DNA from: Olivibacter sp. XZL3
GTDB taxonomy: Bacteria; Bacteroidota; Bacteroidia; Sphingobacteriales; Sphingobacteriaceae
Direction: 5' to 3'
Length of the DNA: 64,000 bases
Assembly: GCF_004368405.1 (NCBI RefSeq)
Contig: NZ_SBJH01000003.1
Location: forward strand, 1 to 64,000
Each line of letters starts with the position of its first letter. The stretch's first letter is position 1. Below the pieces are notes generated by a model that did no database searches, was not told the origin of the DNA, and was given only the letters and a program-made list of their open reading frames with translations. Made by a program: the position numbers and the translations under genes. Of the stretch, positions 35,657 to 45,000 are shown one piece after another.

Positions 35657-35841
35657 CTTCTATTTTTGTTGGTTGCTAATACACAATAAACAGTAATCCC
35701 AATTGAGCCGACCTGATTAAAGGAGGATACCGTTTCACAAGTATCGCTAAATTCGCTTAAATTGCACCAATGCGGATAACATCTGTGAAGATCATGCTTC
35801 GCTATTAAGCCATGATTAACAAATGTTTATTTTATTTATTA

Positions 35842-35859
35842 ATTGAATATTCATTCAAT
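35842..35859. promoter_or_regulatory. TetR-type operator at the regulator's own promoter
   Basis: ATTGAAT-N4-ATTCAAT, an 18-bp inverted repeat, lies 40 nt before the ATG of the TetR gene. A weak -7 box (GATTTTTG, 35867-35874) follows, so a bound repressor would block this promoter. The same 7+7 half-sites with 4-bp spacing recur at 38115-38132. Confidence 0.7.
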
Positions 35860-35899
35860 AAAAAGCGATTTTTGTAACTGTTCAGTATCAGACAAACCC

Positions 35900-36496
35900 A
35901 TGGGAAGAAAAAGCATAAAAGATACCCGAAAACAAGAGATCATTCAGTCTTTTTATAAAGTATCAAAAAAAATAGGCTATAACAACACCTCGATTGCCAA
36001 AGTCGCCAAAGAGATGGATATCAATCCAAGCCTCATTATTCACTACTTTGCCACCAAAGAAGACCTGAAAAACGCCTTGATCGACTACCTCTTGGAGCGG
36101 TATTTATTGATTTTCAAAATCGATCATGAAAAAGACTATGGACTGGAAGAACTTCATCAGATCGTTGACCGCTTGTTTTCAAAAAAATGGAATAAGCTAT
36201 TTGACGACAGTCTTTTTTACGATTTTTATGCAGAAAGCTTTCGGAATAAAAAGATTAAACGGAAGTACATCCGCATCCTCGACTCGCTGCGTTCCGCCCT
36301 TACCATCGTCCTCACTAAATTAAACGAGCAGCAGCTGTTAAAGTTAACCGACCCAAGTCATACAGCCGACCTTATTTTTATTTTCCTGGACGGAGCCTAT
36401 TTTTATTTGTCTTTAGTGGAAGACAAGGCCTTGATCGAAAAGCGGCTTACTCAGTATAAAGAAGAAATTTATGACCTACTAGGTTTATCCCGTTAA
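35900..36496 (+). CDS. TetR-family transcriptional regulator
   Basis: A 198-residue regulator with an N-terminal HTH (about 10-60; SIAKVAKEMDINPSLIIHYFATKEDLKNAL) and an all-helical ligand domain. The ATG at 35900 is chosen because the longer TTG-started frame would run through the inverted-repeat operator at 35842-35859, and because MGRKSIKDTRKQ is a typical TetR start. Likely targets are its own promoter and the gene or genes flanking the second copy of the operator (flavin monooxygenase and possibly the second SusC). The ligand is unknown. Confidence 0.9.
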   Translation: MGRKSIKDTRKQEIIQSFYKVSKKIGYNNTSIAKVAKEMDINPSLIIHYFATKEDLKNALIDYLLERYLLIFKIDHEKDYGLEELHQIVDRLFSKKWNKLFDDSLFYDFYAESFRNKKIKRKYIRILDSLRSALTIVLTKLNEQQLLKLTDPSHTADLIFIFLDGAYFYLSLVEDKALIEKRLTQYKEEIYDLLGLSR

Positions 36497-36498
36497 GA

Positions 36499-36756
36499 TC
36501 ATTTCCGCAGCTTGATTAAGCGCCTCCACGGGATTAATCTGCTTAAAGCAATGAGCGCCCACAAAACGTTCACCAACACATTCGGCCGATCGTGATAATA
36601 CAGTGCATTGACGGCTAAACCGCTTGCCCCTGCGATATTCAACATTTGATACATCCGGTCATCTGGCCGTATGTAATCGTAACTAATTAATAAATAAGCC
36701 AATAGGCAAAGAATGACGCCAAGCCATCCCAGCGCGTCAATTACATTTAAATGCAT
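36499..36756 (-). CDS. Small membrane protein (CBU_0592-like)
   Basis: An 85-residue protein with three hydrophobic helices and a basic C-terminus (RRLIKLRK). The pattern GWLGVILCLLAYLL, NIAGASGLAVNALYY, LVNVLWALIALSRL fits the small CBU_0592-type domain family. It is convergent with the TetR gene with 2 nt between the stops, and co-directional with the flavin monooxygenase behind it (82-nt gap). Function unknown. Confidence 0.65.
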   Translation of the reverse strand: MHLNVIDALGWLGVILCLLAYLLISYDYIRPDDRMYQMLNIAGASGLAVNALYYHDRPNVLVNVLWALIALSRLIPWRRLIKLRK

Positions 36757-36838
36757 AATAGCACAAATGTAAACAGTACCGGCACCAAAAACAGGGGAGA
36801 GTTATTAAATTATTGTTAAGGATTATACTGGCAGGCCA

Positions 36839-37978
36839 TCAAAAGTCGACGTCAAAAAGCCACTTCATCTGCTTTTTAATATACCACTGAGGCAGGGCGC
36901 GAAGGCAGTTATTTCGTAGGGAGCAAAGCCAAGCTTGTTCCCACTGGGAAACTTGGCCTAACAAACGGGAAAGCTGGATTATTCTGGCCGTCCGCTCCAT
37001 TCTACGCCTTTCATATTGCGCTAAAGCCTCAGCCCATCCTACCCGTCTCAGGCAATCGGCCAGTACCACCGCATCCTCGATCGCTTGGCAAGCTCCTTGC
37101 CCCATATTGGGTGTTGTTGCGTGTGCCGCATCGCCCAATAAAACCACCCGGCCGAACACAAACTGTTTGAGTGGTCGGATATCGATGATGTCGTTCCAGA
37201 TCAATTGTTCAGTTTTAGTTGCCGCCAACACTTCGGGAATGGGATGATGAACATTTCGAAAACGATACGCCAATTGCTCTGGTGTCATTGTGCGCATCCC
37301 TTCATCGCCCTTTGCTGCATTAACGCAACAATACCAATAAATGCGCTCACCGGGTAGCGCTGCCATTCCGAATCTCCCTTCCGGCGCCCAGGTTTCGGCG
37401 GAAACCTCGCGGTTAAAATCAAACCCCCTATCCGTAATAACAGCCCGCCAACAGGTATAACCCGCATATCTCGGTGTACTGTGCGGCAGGATCTGTAGTC
37501 GAACAGCCGAATGGATACCATCTGCCGCAATTAACAGATCAGCTTCATCAGTCGAACCATCAGTAAAAATGACTTTCACTTTGTCTGAATTCTGTTCCAT
37601 TTTTGCAAACCGTTTGCCCAACATCAATGTGCCCTCTTTGATATATCCTAACAACAGCTCATGCAGTTCGGCCCGGTGGATAACAAGATTCGTATTGCCG
37701 TAATAAGGATTCAATAAGGAGGTATCTTGGTCGCTGATCATTCGCCCCTTTTTGTCGAGCATCTGTAAAGCGGTAAGCCGTTTTCCCTTTTGGATAACAG
37801 CAGTTGCCAATCCCAATTTATCCAATCCACGAACGGCATTGGCAGCCAATCCAATACCTGCTCCAACGGGTTTCAAAACAGTCGTCATTTCATATACCAC
37901 CACCTGCATACCTAAGCCTTGAAGAGCTCTTGCCGCACAAAGACCGCCGATGCCTGCTCCGATGATAATAACTTTCAT
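36839..37978 (-). CDS. FAD-dependent monooxygenase (TetX/hydroxybenzoate-hydroxylase-like)
   Basis: A 379-residue class A flavoprotein monooxygenase. It has the dinucleotide motif GAGIGG (residues 7-12), a DG motif (AADGIHSAVR, 153-154) and the GD motif (LLGDAAHATTPNMGQGA, 282-283). It would use NAD(P)H and O2 to hydroxylate an aromatic or polyketide substrate. The nearest familiar groups are TetX-like antibiotic-inactivating enzymes and salicylate or hydroxybenzoate hydroxylases. A perfect TetR-type operator (38109-38138) lies 131 bp upstream, so induction by a toxic ligand through the neighbouring TetR is likely. The substrate cannot be read from the sequence. Confidence 0.85.
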   Translation of the reverse strand: MKVIIIGAGIGGLCAARALQGLGMQVVVYEMTTVLKPVGAGIGLAANAVRGLDKLGLATAVIQKGKRLTALQMLDKKGRMISDQDTSLLNPYYGNTNLVIHRAELHELLLGYIKEGTLMLGKRFAKMEQNSDKVKVIFTDGSTDEADLLIAADGIHSAVRLQILPHSTPRYAGYTCWRAVITDRGFDFNREVSAETWAPEGRFGMAALPGERIYWYCCVNAAKGDEGMRTMTPEQLAYRFRNVHHPIPEVLAATKTEQLIWNDIIDIRPLKQFVFGRVVLLGDAAHATTPNMGQGACQAIEDAVVLADCLRRVGWAEALAQYERRRMERTARIIQLSRLLGQVSQWEQAWLCSLRNNCLRALPQWYIKKQMKWLFDVDF

Positions 37979-38108
37979 TTTATATACCAGTTACTTTAGT
38001 AAGCGAAAATAGCGATTAAAGAATTGATCTGTATCCCTCCTTTGAATTCCTAACCAAAACGGATAAAAGCAGACAATCCCGGCACACTCACCACTAAGCG
38101 ATTACGAA

Positions 38109-38138
38109 ATTTTAATTGAATGAACATTCAATTAAAAT
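38109..38138. promoter_or_regulatory. Perfect 14+14-bp inverted repeat, second TetR operator
   Basis: ATTTTAATTGAATG at 38109-38122 and its exact complement at 38125-38138 are separated by AA. The core ATTGAAT-N4-ATTCAAT (38115-38132) is identical in half-sites and spacing to the repeat at 35842-35859 in front of the TetR gene. It sits in the divergent region between the flavin monooxygenase (37978) and SusC (38304), so it could control either. Confidence 0.75.
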
Positions 38139-38140
38139 AA

Positions 38141-38155
38141 CGAATTATTAATTCG
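38141..38155. promoter_or_regulatory. Adjacent 7+7-bp palindrome in the divergent region
   Basis: CGAATTA-T-TAATTCG is a perfect inverted repeat starting 2 bp after the TetR-type operator. A near match to the -7 consensus (CATCTTTG, 38174-38181) follows on the plus strand, 123 nt before the SusC start. The rest of the 325-nt gap 37979-38303 shows no gene. Confidence 0.4.
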
Positions 38156-38303
38156 CCCTTAACATACAAAACTCATCTTTGCCTCAAATCCCTAATCGAA
38201 AAAATTTTATGAGCCCGATATGATCAACACCATCAGTAAACACTAACGATTGTTTTTGATCATCAAAGGCTCCATCAGACAACTCAAAACAAAAAACAAA
38301 CGG

Positions 38304-41300
38304 ATGAAACAAACCCTACTATTACTGGTTATATCCTTGCTCTTTATAGGTCGACAAGGCATATATGCCAGACAAGTTTCCGAAGAGGACAGGACCATTT
38401 CGGGCCTAGTGCGTGATTCTGTGGGCGAAGCAATACCGGGAGCTAGTATTGCTCTTGCTGGAAAAACGCGAGGAACGTCCACCAAAATCGATGGAACGTT
38501 TACGTTAAACGTTAAAACGGGCGATGTATTGCATGTTTCCGCAATCGGCTACTTACCAAAGGACATCACCATCACCTCAGCTGAGCACTATGAAATTGTC
38601 TTGGACGAAGACAATCAGAGCTTAAACGAAGTGGTGATTGTTGGCTATGGCACGCAGAAAAAAGTCAACTTATCCGGCGCTGTCGATCAAGTAAAGGCCG
38701 AAGATTTACAAAACCGTCCGATAGCCAATGTGGCTCAAGGATTACAAGGAATGGTGCCGAACTTAAATATCCGCTTCAATTCCGGTGCGCCAGGGGCTGC
38801 TGCCAATATCAACATCCGCGGTATCACTTCTATTAATGGAGGCGATCCACTTATCCTGATTGATGGGGTTCAGGTGAGCCCAGCGGAACTGAACTTATTG
38901 GCATCGCAGGACATTGAAACCATGTCGGTAATCAAAGACGCATCCGCGGCCGCTATTTATGGAGCCCGGGCGGCATTTGGGGTTATCTTGATCAAAACCA
39001 AAACCGGCTCCGTAGCGGGCGCTACGGTCAACTATTCCAACAACTTTAGCTTGAACAAGCCCACCGTTATACCTAAAATGGTGACCGATCCGTATATCTT
39101 TTCTCGCTTATTGGAACTGTCGACTGATAACACACCTTGGGACAATGTCAATTACAGCGACCAGTTCTACCAATATGCCAAAGAGCGGTCGGATGATCCG
39201 TCTATTCCTGGTGTAAGGGTGAACCCTGCTGATCCCAGCTTATGGGAGTATATGGGCGATCGTGACTGGAGTCGTTATTTCTTAGATGATTATAATTTCA
39301 ACCAGAATCACGACTTAGCTATTAGCGGTGTAAGTGACAATAATAAAGCGCAATACTATCTTTCCGGTGGATACAACCGCCAGAATAGTCCGCTTACCTT
39401 AGCTGATGACTATAATGATCGTTATAGTTTAAGAGCTAAAATCGATTATAACTTGAGAAAATGGCTAAAAATAGGCAACAATACGTTCTATACTTTTACC
39501 GATAGAACCGCTCCTACTGCCTTTTTTGAGGCGCCCAGCAGATCTACATCCACTTACTCCACTCCTTATAATACACCCTTTGATATTTATAACCTTTATA
39601 CGTTGTTTCCTACGTCATGGGATAAAAACCCGGATGGTACCTGGGCGAATGAAAGCGTAGGTAGGATGGCGGCCCAACTTGTTGACGGCGGCGCAACCAC
39701 GATCAAGCAAAACATGATTCAATCAACCTTTACAGCGGAATTGTCTTTCTGGGATCGATTGCTCACCGTTAACAGTGATTTCACCTTTAGAAACACAACA
39801 GCCAATACAAACTCCTACCAAACCAAATATAAAATCGGCTATGGCCCGAACGACGTACGGGAAGAAGGCACCAATGCCGCACGAAGAGGTGCCGAGTTCA
39901 TTGGCTATCAAGTGTTCAACCTATACGGTACTTTAAACAAAAGCCTTGGCAAACATAATTTATCTGCTATTATCGGATATAACCAAGAAAATTATCGGGA
40001 CGAATTTTATTATGTTACCAGACAAGACTTGATTTCGTCCTCCTATCCGACCGTCGGGCTCGCTACCGGGGCAACCACCGGAGATGAAGAGATTCAAACC
40101 TATGCGATAAGGGGAGCCTTTGGACGGGTCAATTATACCTATGACGATCGTTATATAGTGGAATTTAACGGTCGATACGACGGCTCTTCCCGCTTCCCTA
40201 AGGATAAGCGCTTCGGATTTTTCCCCTCAGCATCCGCAGCCTGGCGTATCGAGCAGGAATCCTTTATGGAAGATTTTCGTTCTACTATCAATAACCTAAA
40301 ACTTCGTGCTTCTTATGGCTCTTTAGGGAACCAGAACGTAGCCAATTATGGCTACCTTCCTTATATGAGTACCTCCCAAGCTGGTTATCTGATTGGTGGC
40401 AACCGACCAACAATGATTAGCCCACCCGACCTTGTTTCGCCGAATTATACTTGGGAAAAAGTTAACACGCTAAACTTCGGATTAGATCTTGGCTTCTTAC
40501 AGGACCGCTTCACCGCAACGTTTGACATCTATAAACGGAACACATTGAATATGCTAACTTTCGGAAAAGACTTGCCCGATATTTTGGGAGCTGGCGAGCC
40601 CAAAGAAAATGCAGCCGACTTACAAACTAAAGGTTGGGAACTTTCTTTAGCTTACCAGGATAAATATGATGTGGGAGGAAGTCCGTTAAACTTCCAGGCG
40701 CGCTTCGTGTTATCCGATTCAAAGACGCATATCACCCGTTTCGATAACCCGAGTGGCAGTATCTTGCAATATTATAAGGGCATGCAACTCGGTGACATCT
40801 GGGGATTACAAAATAATGGTTTGTTTCAGAATACCGATGAAATTACGCAACTGGATGAATCCTCTATTATCCCATGGGGTGCTTTACAAATTGTACCAGG
40901 ATGGCCGAAGTATGTTGATCGGGATGGTAATGGTAAAATCGAAAAAGGATACACTTTAGACGACACAAAAGACCTCACTATCATCGGCAACTCTACTCCA
41001 CGTTACCAGTTCGGCTTAGATCTCAATTCTTCCTGGAAAAACTTTGATATCCGGCTCTTCTTACAAGGCGTAGGAAAACGAGATTACTATCCTATTGATT
41101 ATACTTACTGGGGCTTCTACCAACAACCCTATGGCAATACGTATGAGCATCTGCTCGATTTCTATCGCCCTACGAGCGACAGTGAAGAACAGCGAGCAAG
41201 GCATTCGCAATCTTACCTGAACGCAGGTTTAGCCGATGCTAACTTAAATGGTACCTACCCCATTCTGCAATCTTGGTTAGCGGATGCTAACCTAGGAACT

Positions 41301-41618
41301 AGAATTGACGATGCTATGGGTTTAGCCATCCCTCAAACCGGGTATTTACTTAATGCCTCTTATCTCCGTATAAAAAACGTGACTATTGGCTATACCTTAC
41401 CAACAAACCTGATCAAAAAAATTGGTTTTGCCAGACTTCGCATATATGCTTCAGGCGAAAATGTTTTTGAATGGTCGGGTATTAAAAAATTCTACGATCC
41501 AGAGAGCACTAATGCCAATATCAACCCAGATCCCACCGTCGGTTCCGGACGTAATGGGAACGGGATGACCTATCCATTCCAAAGAAGTTATTCAATAGGA
41601 GTTAATGCCATATTTTAA
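38304..41618 (+). CDS. SusC/RagA-family TonB-dependent outer-membrane transporter
   Basis: A 1104-residue SusC homologue. The start at 38304 gives a good signal peptide (MKQTLLLLVISLLFIGRQG...); the longer frame from 38250 adds a polar stretch. Domains: CarboxypepD_reg-like (about 30-110), LNEVVIVGYG segment, plug with VIKDASAAAIYGARAAFG, and a barrel ending in Phe (SIGVNAIF). It starts 325 nt from the divergent flavin monooxygenase. The SusD partner follows by 11 nt. No glycosidase or hybrid regulator is adjacent, so its ligand may not be a polysaccharide. Confidence 0.94.
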   Translation: MKQTLLLLVISLLFIGRQGIYARQVSEEDRTISGLVRDSVGEAIPGASIALAGKTRGTSTKIDGTFTLNVKTGDVLHVSAIGYLPKDITITSAEHYEIVLDEDNQSLNEVVIVGYGTQKKVNLSGAVDQVKAEDLQNRPIANVAQGLQGMVPNLNIRFNSGAPGAAANINIRGITSINGGDPLILIDGVQVSPAELNLLASQDIETMSVIKDASAAAIYGARAAFGVILIKTKTGSVAGATVNYSNNFSLNKPTVIPKMVTDPYIFSRLLELSTDNTPWDNVNYSDQFYQYAKERSDDPSIPGVRVNPADPSLWEYMGDRDWSRYFLDDYNFNQNHDLAISGVSDNNKAQYYLSGGYNRQNSPLTLADDYNDRYSLRAKIDYNLRKWLKIGNNTFYTFTDRTAPTAFFEAPSRSTSTYSTPYNTPFDIYNLYTLFPTSWDKNPDGTWANESVGRMAAQLVDGGATTIKQNMIQSTFTAELSFWDRLLTVNSDFTFRNTTANTNSYQTKYKIGYGPNDVREEGTNAARRGAEFIGYQVFNLYGTLNKSLGKHNLSAIIGYNQENYRDEFYYVTRQDLISSSYPTVGLATGATTGDEEIQTYAIRGAFGRVNYTYDDRYIVEFNGRYDGSSRFPKDKRFGFFPSASAAWRIEQESFMEDFRSTINNLKLRASYGSLGNQNVANYGYLPYMSTSQAGYLIGGNRPTMISPPDLVSPNYTWEKVNTLNFGLDLGFLQDRFTATFDIYKRNTLNMLTFGKDLPDILGAGEPKENAADLQTKGWELSLAYQDKYDVGGSPLNFQARFVLSDSKTHITRFDNPSGSILQYYKGMQLGDIWGLQNNGLFQNTDEITQLDESSIIPWGALQIVPGWPKYVDRDGNGKIEKGYTLDDTKDLTIIGNSTPRYQFGLDLNSSWKNFDIRLFLQGVGKRDYYPIDYTYWGFYQQPYGNTYEHLLDFYRPTSDSEEQRARHSQSYLNAGLADANLNGTYPILQSWLADANLGTRIDDAMGLAIPQTGYLLNASYLRIKNVTIGYTLPTNLIKKIGFARLRIYASGENVFEWSGIKKFYDPESTNANINPDPTVGSGRNGNGMTYPFQRSYSIGVNAIF

Positions 41619-41629
41619 ATAAGAAGAAA

Positions 41630-43462
41630 ATGTCGACAAGAATATATATAAAACCGAGCAAGTTAATAAGCATTCGTTTGTTCATAGGCGTCCTAGCCCT
41701 ATCTTTCATGGCCTGTAACGACGACTTTTTAGAGAAAACACCAGAAACCGACATTGACGCCGGAAGCTTTTTTAATACCGAAGAAGATCTTAACTTATAT
41801 GTTTATAACCTCTATGATTTCCCGTCTCCCGGTATCTATACCGACGATGCTTATAATTTGACGGACAATGCATTCACTACCGGGAATGTAGAGTTGAAGA
41901 CCATGATGACTACCAATCCTTCCTCAACTACCATTACCGGTGGTTGGGACTGGAGCCAATTACGAAATGTGAATTTCTTTCTGGCAAATTTTCGCAAAGC
42001 CAATATCGCGGAAGAACGTCTCAACCACTTTGAAGGTCTGGGCCGCTTTTTCCGTGCTCGTTTTTATGTAGATAAAGTAAAACGCTATTCTGATATTCCA
42101 TGGGTGGATCAGGTGGTGACAACCGATAATGAGGATGTATTATTTGCACAACGTGACACGCGCGAAACCATCGTAAACCATATTCTGGAAGACTATGAAT
42201 TTGCTGCAAACAACGTAAACATTTCAGCAACAAGTGGAGAAGTAAGCAGATGGGTGGTAAAAGCGGATTATGCACGGTTTCTATTGCACGAAGCAACCTT
42301 CCGGAAATACCATGCTGAATTAAACCTGTCAGAATCGGCAGCAAATCTTTTCCAAAAAGCGATTGATGTAACGAAAGACATTATGGACAATGGATCATTT
42401 AGTATTTACACGACGGGGAAACCAAATGAGGATTATGCCAACCTATTTGCCAATGCGGATCTATCTGGCAACCCAGAGATAATTTATGCCAGATTTTATC
42501 AGGCTAATCTGCTCAATGGCGATACTGGTGAATGGCTATTTGGAAATTACGAAACCTATCCCCTTAAGGACTTAATACAAGCATACCTGATGAAAGACGG
42601 CTCTTTTTACAGCAGCCAGCCGAACTACCAACAAAATGAATTCGTCGAAGAATTCCGTGATCGGGATCCCCGTTTATATCAAACTTATGCTTACCCCGGA
42701 TGGATATTGGTACGTTCTGGCACCTATGCGCAAGGAACGGGCTTATATGTGCAACAGTTAGCCAAAAACTTTTCGGGGTACCATCAGATCAAAGGCTTCT
42801 ACAACACAACCGATCAAGATACCCGCAATAACATCGATATACCGCTGTACCGTTTTGCCGAAATTCTGCTGACTTATGCAGAAGCGAAGGCTGAACTCGG
42901 CGAGCTCACTCAAGGTGATCTGGATATGACCATTAATAAATTGAGAGACCGGGTAGGAATGCCACATATGAACTTAAACCCACCGATTGATCCTATTGAA
43001 GCGGCCAAATTCTCAAATATAGTTTCTGGACAACGGGCAGAAATATTGGAGATCAGGCGCGAGCGCCGAGTGGAATTAGCATTTGAAGGCAGGCGATATG
43101 ATGACCTAATGCGTTGGGAGACTGGGAAGTTTTTGGAAAAGGAGCCACAAGGTATTTATTTTGGATCACTGGGTAAGCATGATCTCACCGGTGACGGAGT
43201 ACCAGACATCTATTTACTACCGGCTTCACAATCTATTCCGAATGATAAAGAGACTAATAGTTTAGGAAAAGTACTGCAATATTACCGTGTTGGCACCTTC
43301 GGCCAAGACGTATCGCTTTTCTTGGGCGGAGCAACTTCTGGAAATATCCAGATTATCGAAGACATGGGAACATTTGTTTCCCCTAAATATTATTACCGTC
43401 CAATACCACAACAACAAATTACATTGAATCCAAATCTTGGTCAAATTTTTGGCTGGCAATAA
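41630..43462 (+). CDS. SusD/RagB-family surface lipoprotein
   Basis: A 610-residue SusD homologue, longer than the first. It is a lipoprotein (lipobox FMAC, Cys29). It has SusD helices such as GLGRFFRARFYVDKVKRYSDIPWVD, the typical LLTYAEAKAELGEL repeat and the C-terminal IRRERRVELAFEGRRYDDLMRWETGK region. It forms a pair with the SusC 11 nt upstream. A strong 21-bp hairpin at 43481-43529 follows and probably ends the transcript. Confidence 0.93.
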   Translation: MSTRIYIKPSKLISIRLFIGVLALSFMACNDDFLEKTPETDIDAGSFFNTEEDLNLYVYNLYDFPSPGIYTDDAYNLTDNAFTTGNVELKTMMTTNPSSTTITGGWDWSQLRNVNFFLANFRKANIAEERLNHFEGLGRFFRARFYVDKVKRYSDIPWVDQVVTTDNEDVLFAQRDTRETIVNHILEDYEFAANNVNISATSGEVSRWVVKADYARFLLHEATFRKYHAELNLSESAANLFQKAIDVTKDIMDNGSFSIYTTGKPNEDYANLFANADLSGNPEIIYARFYQANLLNGDTGEWLFGNYETYPLKDLIQAYLMKDGSFYSSQPNYQQNEFVEEFRDRDPRLYQTYAYPGWILVRSGTYAQGTGLYVQQLAKNFSGYHQIKGFYNTTDQDTRNNIDIPLYRFAEILLTYAEAKAELGELTQGDLDMTINKLRDRVGMPHMNLNPPIDPIEAAKFSNIVSGQRAEILEIRRERRVELAFEGRRYDDLMRWETGKFLEKEPQGIYFGSLGKHDLTGDGVPDIYLLPASQSIPNDKETNSLGKVLQYYRVGTFGQDVSLFLGGATSGNIQIIEDMGTFVSPKYYYRPIPQQQITLNPNLGQIFGWQ

Positions 43463-43480
43463 TTACCTCAAACAAACGAC

Positions 43481-43529
43481 AGGTTCAGCCAGGTTCAGCA
43501 ATAACAATTGCTGGAACCTAGCTGAACCT
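43481..43529. terminator. Long hairpin after the second SusC/SusD pair
   Basis: Outer arms AGGTTCAGC (43481-43489) and GCTGAACCT (43521-43529) enclose a second pairing, AGGTTC-AGCAAT (43491-43502) with ATTGCT-G-GAACCT (43507-43519), closed by the 4-nt loop AACA. That is 21 base pairs with one mismatch and one bulge. It starts 19 nt after the SusD stop. The left arm is itself a tandem copy of AGGTTCAGC. No T-run follows, so it may stabilise the mRNA end and not work as a classical intrinsic terminator. Confidence 0.6.
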
Positions 43530-43702
43530 TTCAGTCAACTTACAGAGAAGCATCAGCCCATAGCATTACCGTTATTAAGATTTCGTCCCAGATCTCGTAT
43601 TAAGTTTTAAAAACACAAATTGGCGCCTGCACGGCAATCGATACGAATAGAAATTTTGTTGTTTCAAAGCCTATGCAATATCTGCACCGCCTTGAGAATC
43701 AC

Positions 43703-44701
43703 TTACCGTTCGCCCACCCAGTGTGGGTAGATAGGTGTTTGGTCTGTAGCCGTAGTCAGTGCAGTCAATTGTTCGCTTGTCAACGACCAATCCACTGCCC
43801 CTAAATTTTCAAGCAACTGTTGTTCATTCCTGGCGCCGATCACGATGTTGGAAACCGTATCTCGCTGTAACAGCCAGTTAAGTGCAACCTGCGCTATAGT
43901 TTTGCCCGTCTCGTTTGCAATCCGTTCCAGAACGTCTACAACGGTATATAGAAATTCATCGTCTACGGGTGGTGATCCTACTGCTCCTCCAGATTTTATA
44001 CGGCCTTCGCCAATCGGCTGATTCCTTCTTATTTTTCCTGTGAGTCGGCCCCAACCAAGTGGACTCCAAACCATTAATCCCAACCCTTGGTCTTCGATCA
44101 ACGGCATCAGTTCCTGTTCATAGTCCCGGCCTATCAGTGAATAATAACCTTGGTAAATGACATATTGTTCCAGATTATACTTTTCTGAAATAGACAATGA
44201 TTTCATCAACTGCCAAGCTGCAAAATTTGAGCAGCCAATATATCTAACCTTACCACTTGTTACCAGATTATCCAAGGTTCGCAGCGTTTCCTCTACAGGC
44301 GTATAATTGTCAAATCCATGCATAAAATACACATCGATATAGTCTGTTCCCAAGCGTTTCAAGCTATTATTAACAGCGTTGACAATGTGAAACCTCGATG
44401 AACCCCTGCCATTTACGTCTTCACTCATTGCAAAAGATCCTTTGGTAGCGATGATGGCCTTTTCACGCCCTCCTTTGACTGCAGCGCCAAGAATCTCTTC
44501 TGAAGCTCCTTGTGAATACACGTCAGCTGTATCAAAAAAGTTTAAGCCTCTATCCAAACAAATATCAATCAATCGCGAGGCTTCTTTTAAGTCTGTTTGC
44601 CCCCAACGACCAAAGAACTCATTAGTCCCCCCAAAGGTGCCGGTACCTAAGCTCAGAACAGAGACTTTCAATCCGCTTTTCCCTAAATTTCTATATTCCA
44701 T
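43703..44701 (-). CDS. Aldo/keto reductase
   Basis: A 332-residue NADPH-dependent oxidoreductase of the AKR superfamily. The catalytic Asp/Tyr region (FFDTADVYSQGASEE), Lys (IIATKG) and His (YFMHGFD) and the C-terminal NADP-binding IVIGARNEQQLLENLGA are present. Length and motifs fit the YajO/voltage-channel-beta-like group that reduces aldehydes and ketones. It starts 11 nt after the small monooxygenase gene and probably shares its transcript. Substrate unknown. Confidence 0.9.
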   Translation of the reverse strand: MEYRNLGKSGLKVSVLSLGTGTFGGTNEFFGRWGQTDLKEASRLIDICLDRGLNFFDTADVYSQGASEEILGAAVKGGREKAIIATKGSFAMSEDVNGRGSSRFHIVNAVNNSLKRLGTDYIDVYFMHGFDNYTPVEETLRTLDNLVTSGKVRYIGCSNFAAWQLMKSLSISEKYNLEQYVIYQGYYSLIGRDYEQELMPLIEDQGLGLMVWSPLGWGRLTGKIRRNQPIGEGRIKSGGAVGSPPVDDEFLYTVVDVLERIANETGKTIAQVALNWLLQRDTVSNIVIGARNEQQLLENLGAVDWSLTSEQLTALTTATDQTPIYPHWVGER

Positions 44702-44712
44702 CTTACTTTATT

Positions 44713-45000
44713 TTAAATAATATCTGTTCGATAAATAATTGGTATTTCCTGCAATTTTTCACTTGCTGTCTGCCTAAAAGTTTTTATATATGGCTGCTCA
44801 TTATGAAGGGCGAAGCCTTCTTCGTCTTTCCATACCTCATGAAAGATGAAAACATTCGGATCTTCCACACTCTGGTGCAGGTCATACTGCAAGCAGGCAG
44901 GCTCCTTTTTAGATTGTACAACAAGATCTTTCAATACACCCTTGATTTCTTCAGTACAGTCGGTTTTACTCTTGATAAAGGCCGTTAAATTAATTTTCAT
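44713..45000 (-). CDS. Small antibiotic-biosynthesis-monooxygenase (ABM/YgiN-like) protein
   Basis: A 95-residue ferredoxin-fold ABM-domain protein. The start at 45000 (MKINLTAF) is chosen because the preceding 78 codons of the longer frame look non-coding and carry no domain. Typical ABM features are EPACLQYDLHQS, the FIFHEVWKDEEGFALH core and a C-terminal PYIKTF helix. Members act on quinones or polyketides or are stress proteins. It is transcribed with the aldo/keto reductase, so the pair may detoxify a quinone or carbonyl compound. Confidence 0.82.
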   Translation of the reverse strand: MKINLTAFIKSKTDCTEEIKGVLKDLVVQSKKEPACLQYDLHQSVEDPNVFIFHEVWKDEEGFALHNEQPYIKTFRQTASEKLQEIPIIYRTDII

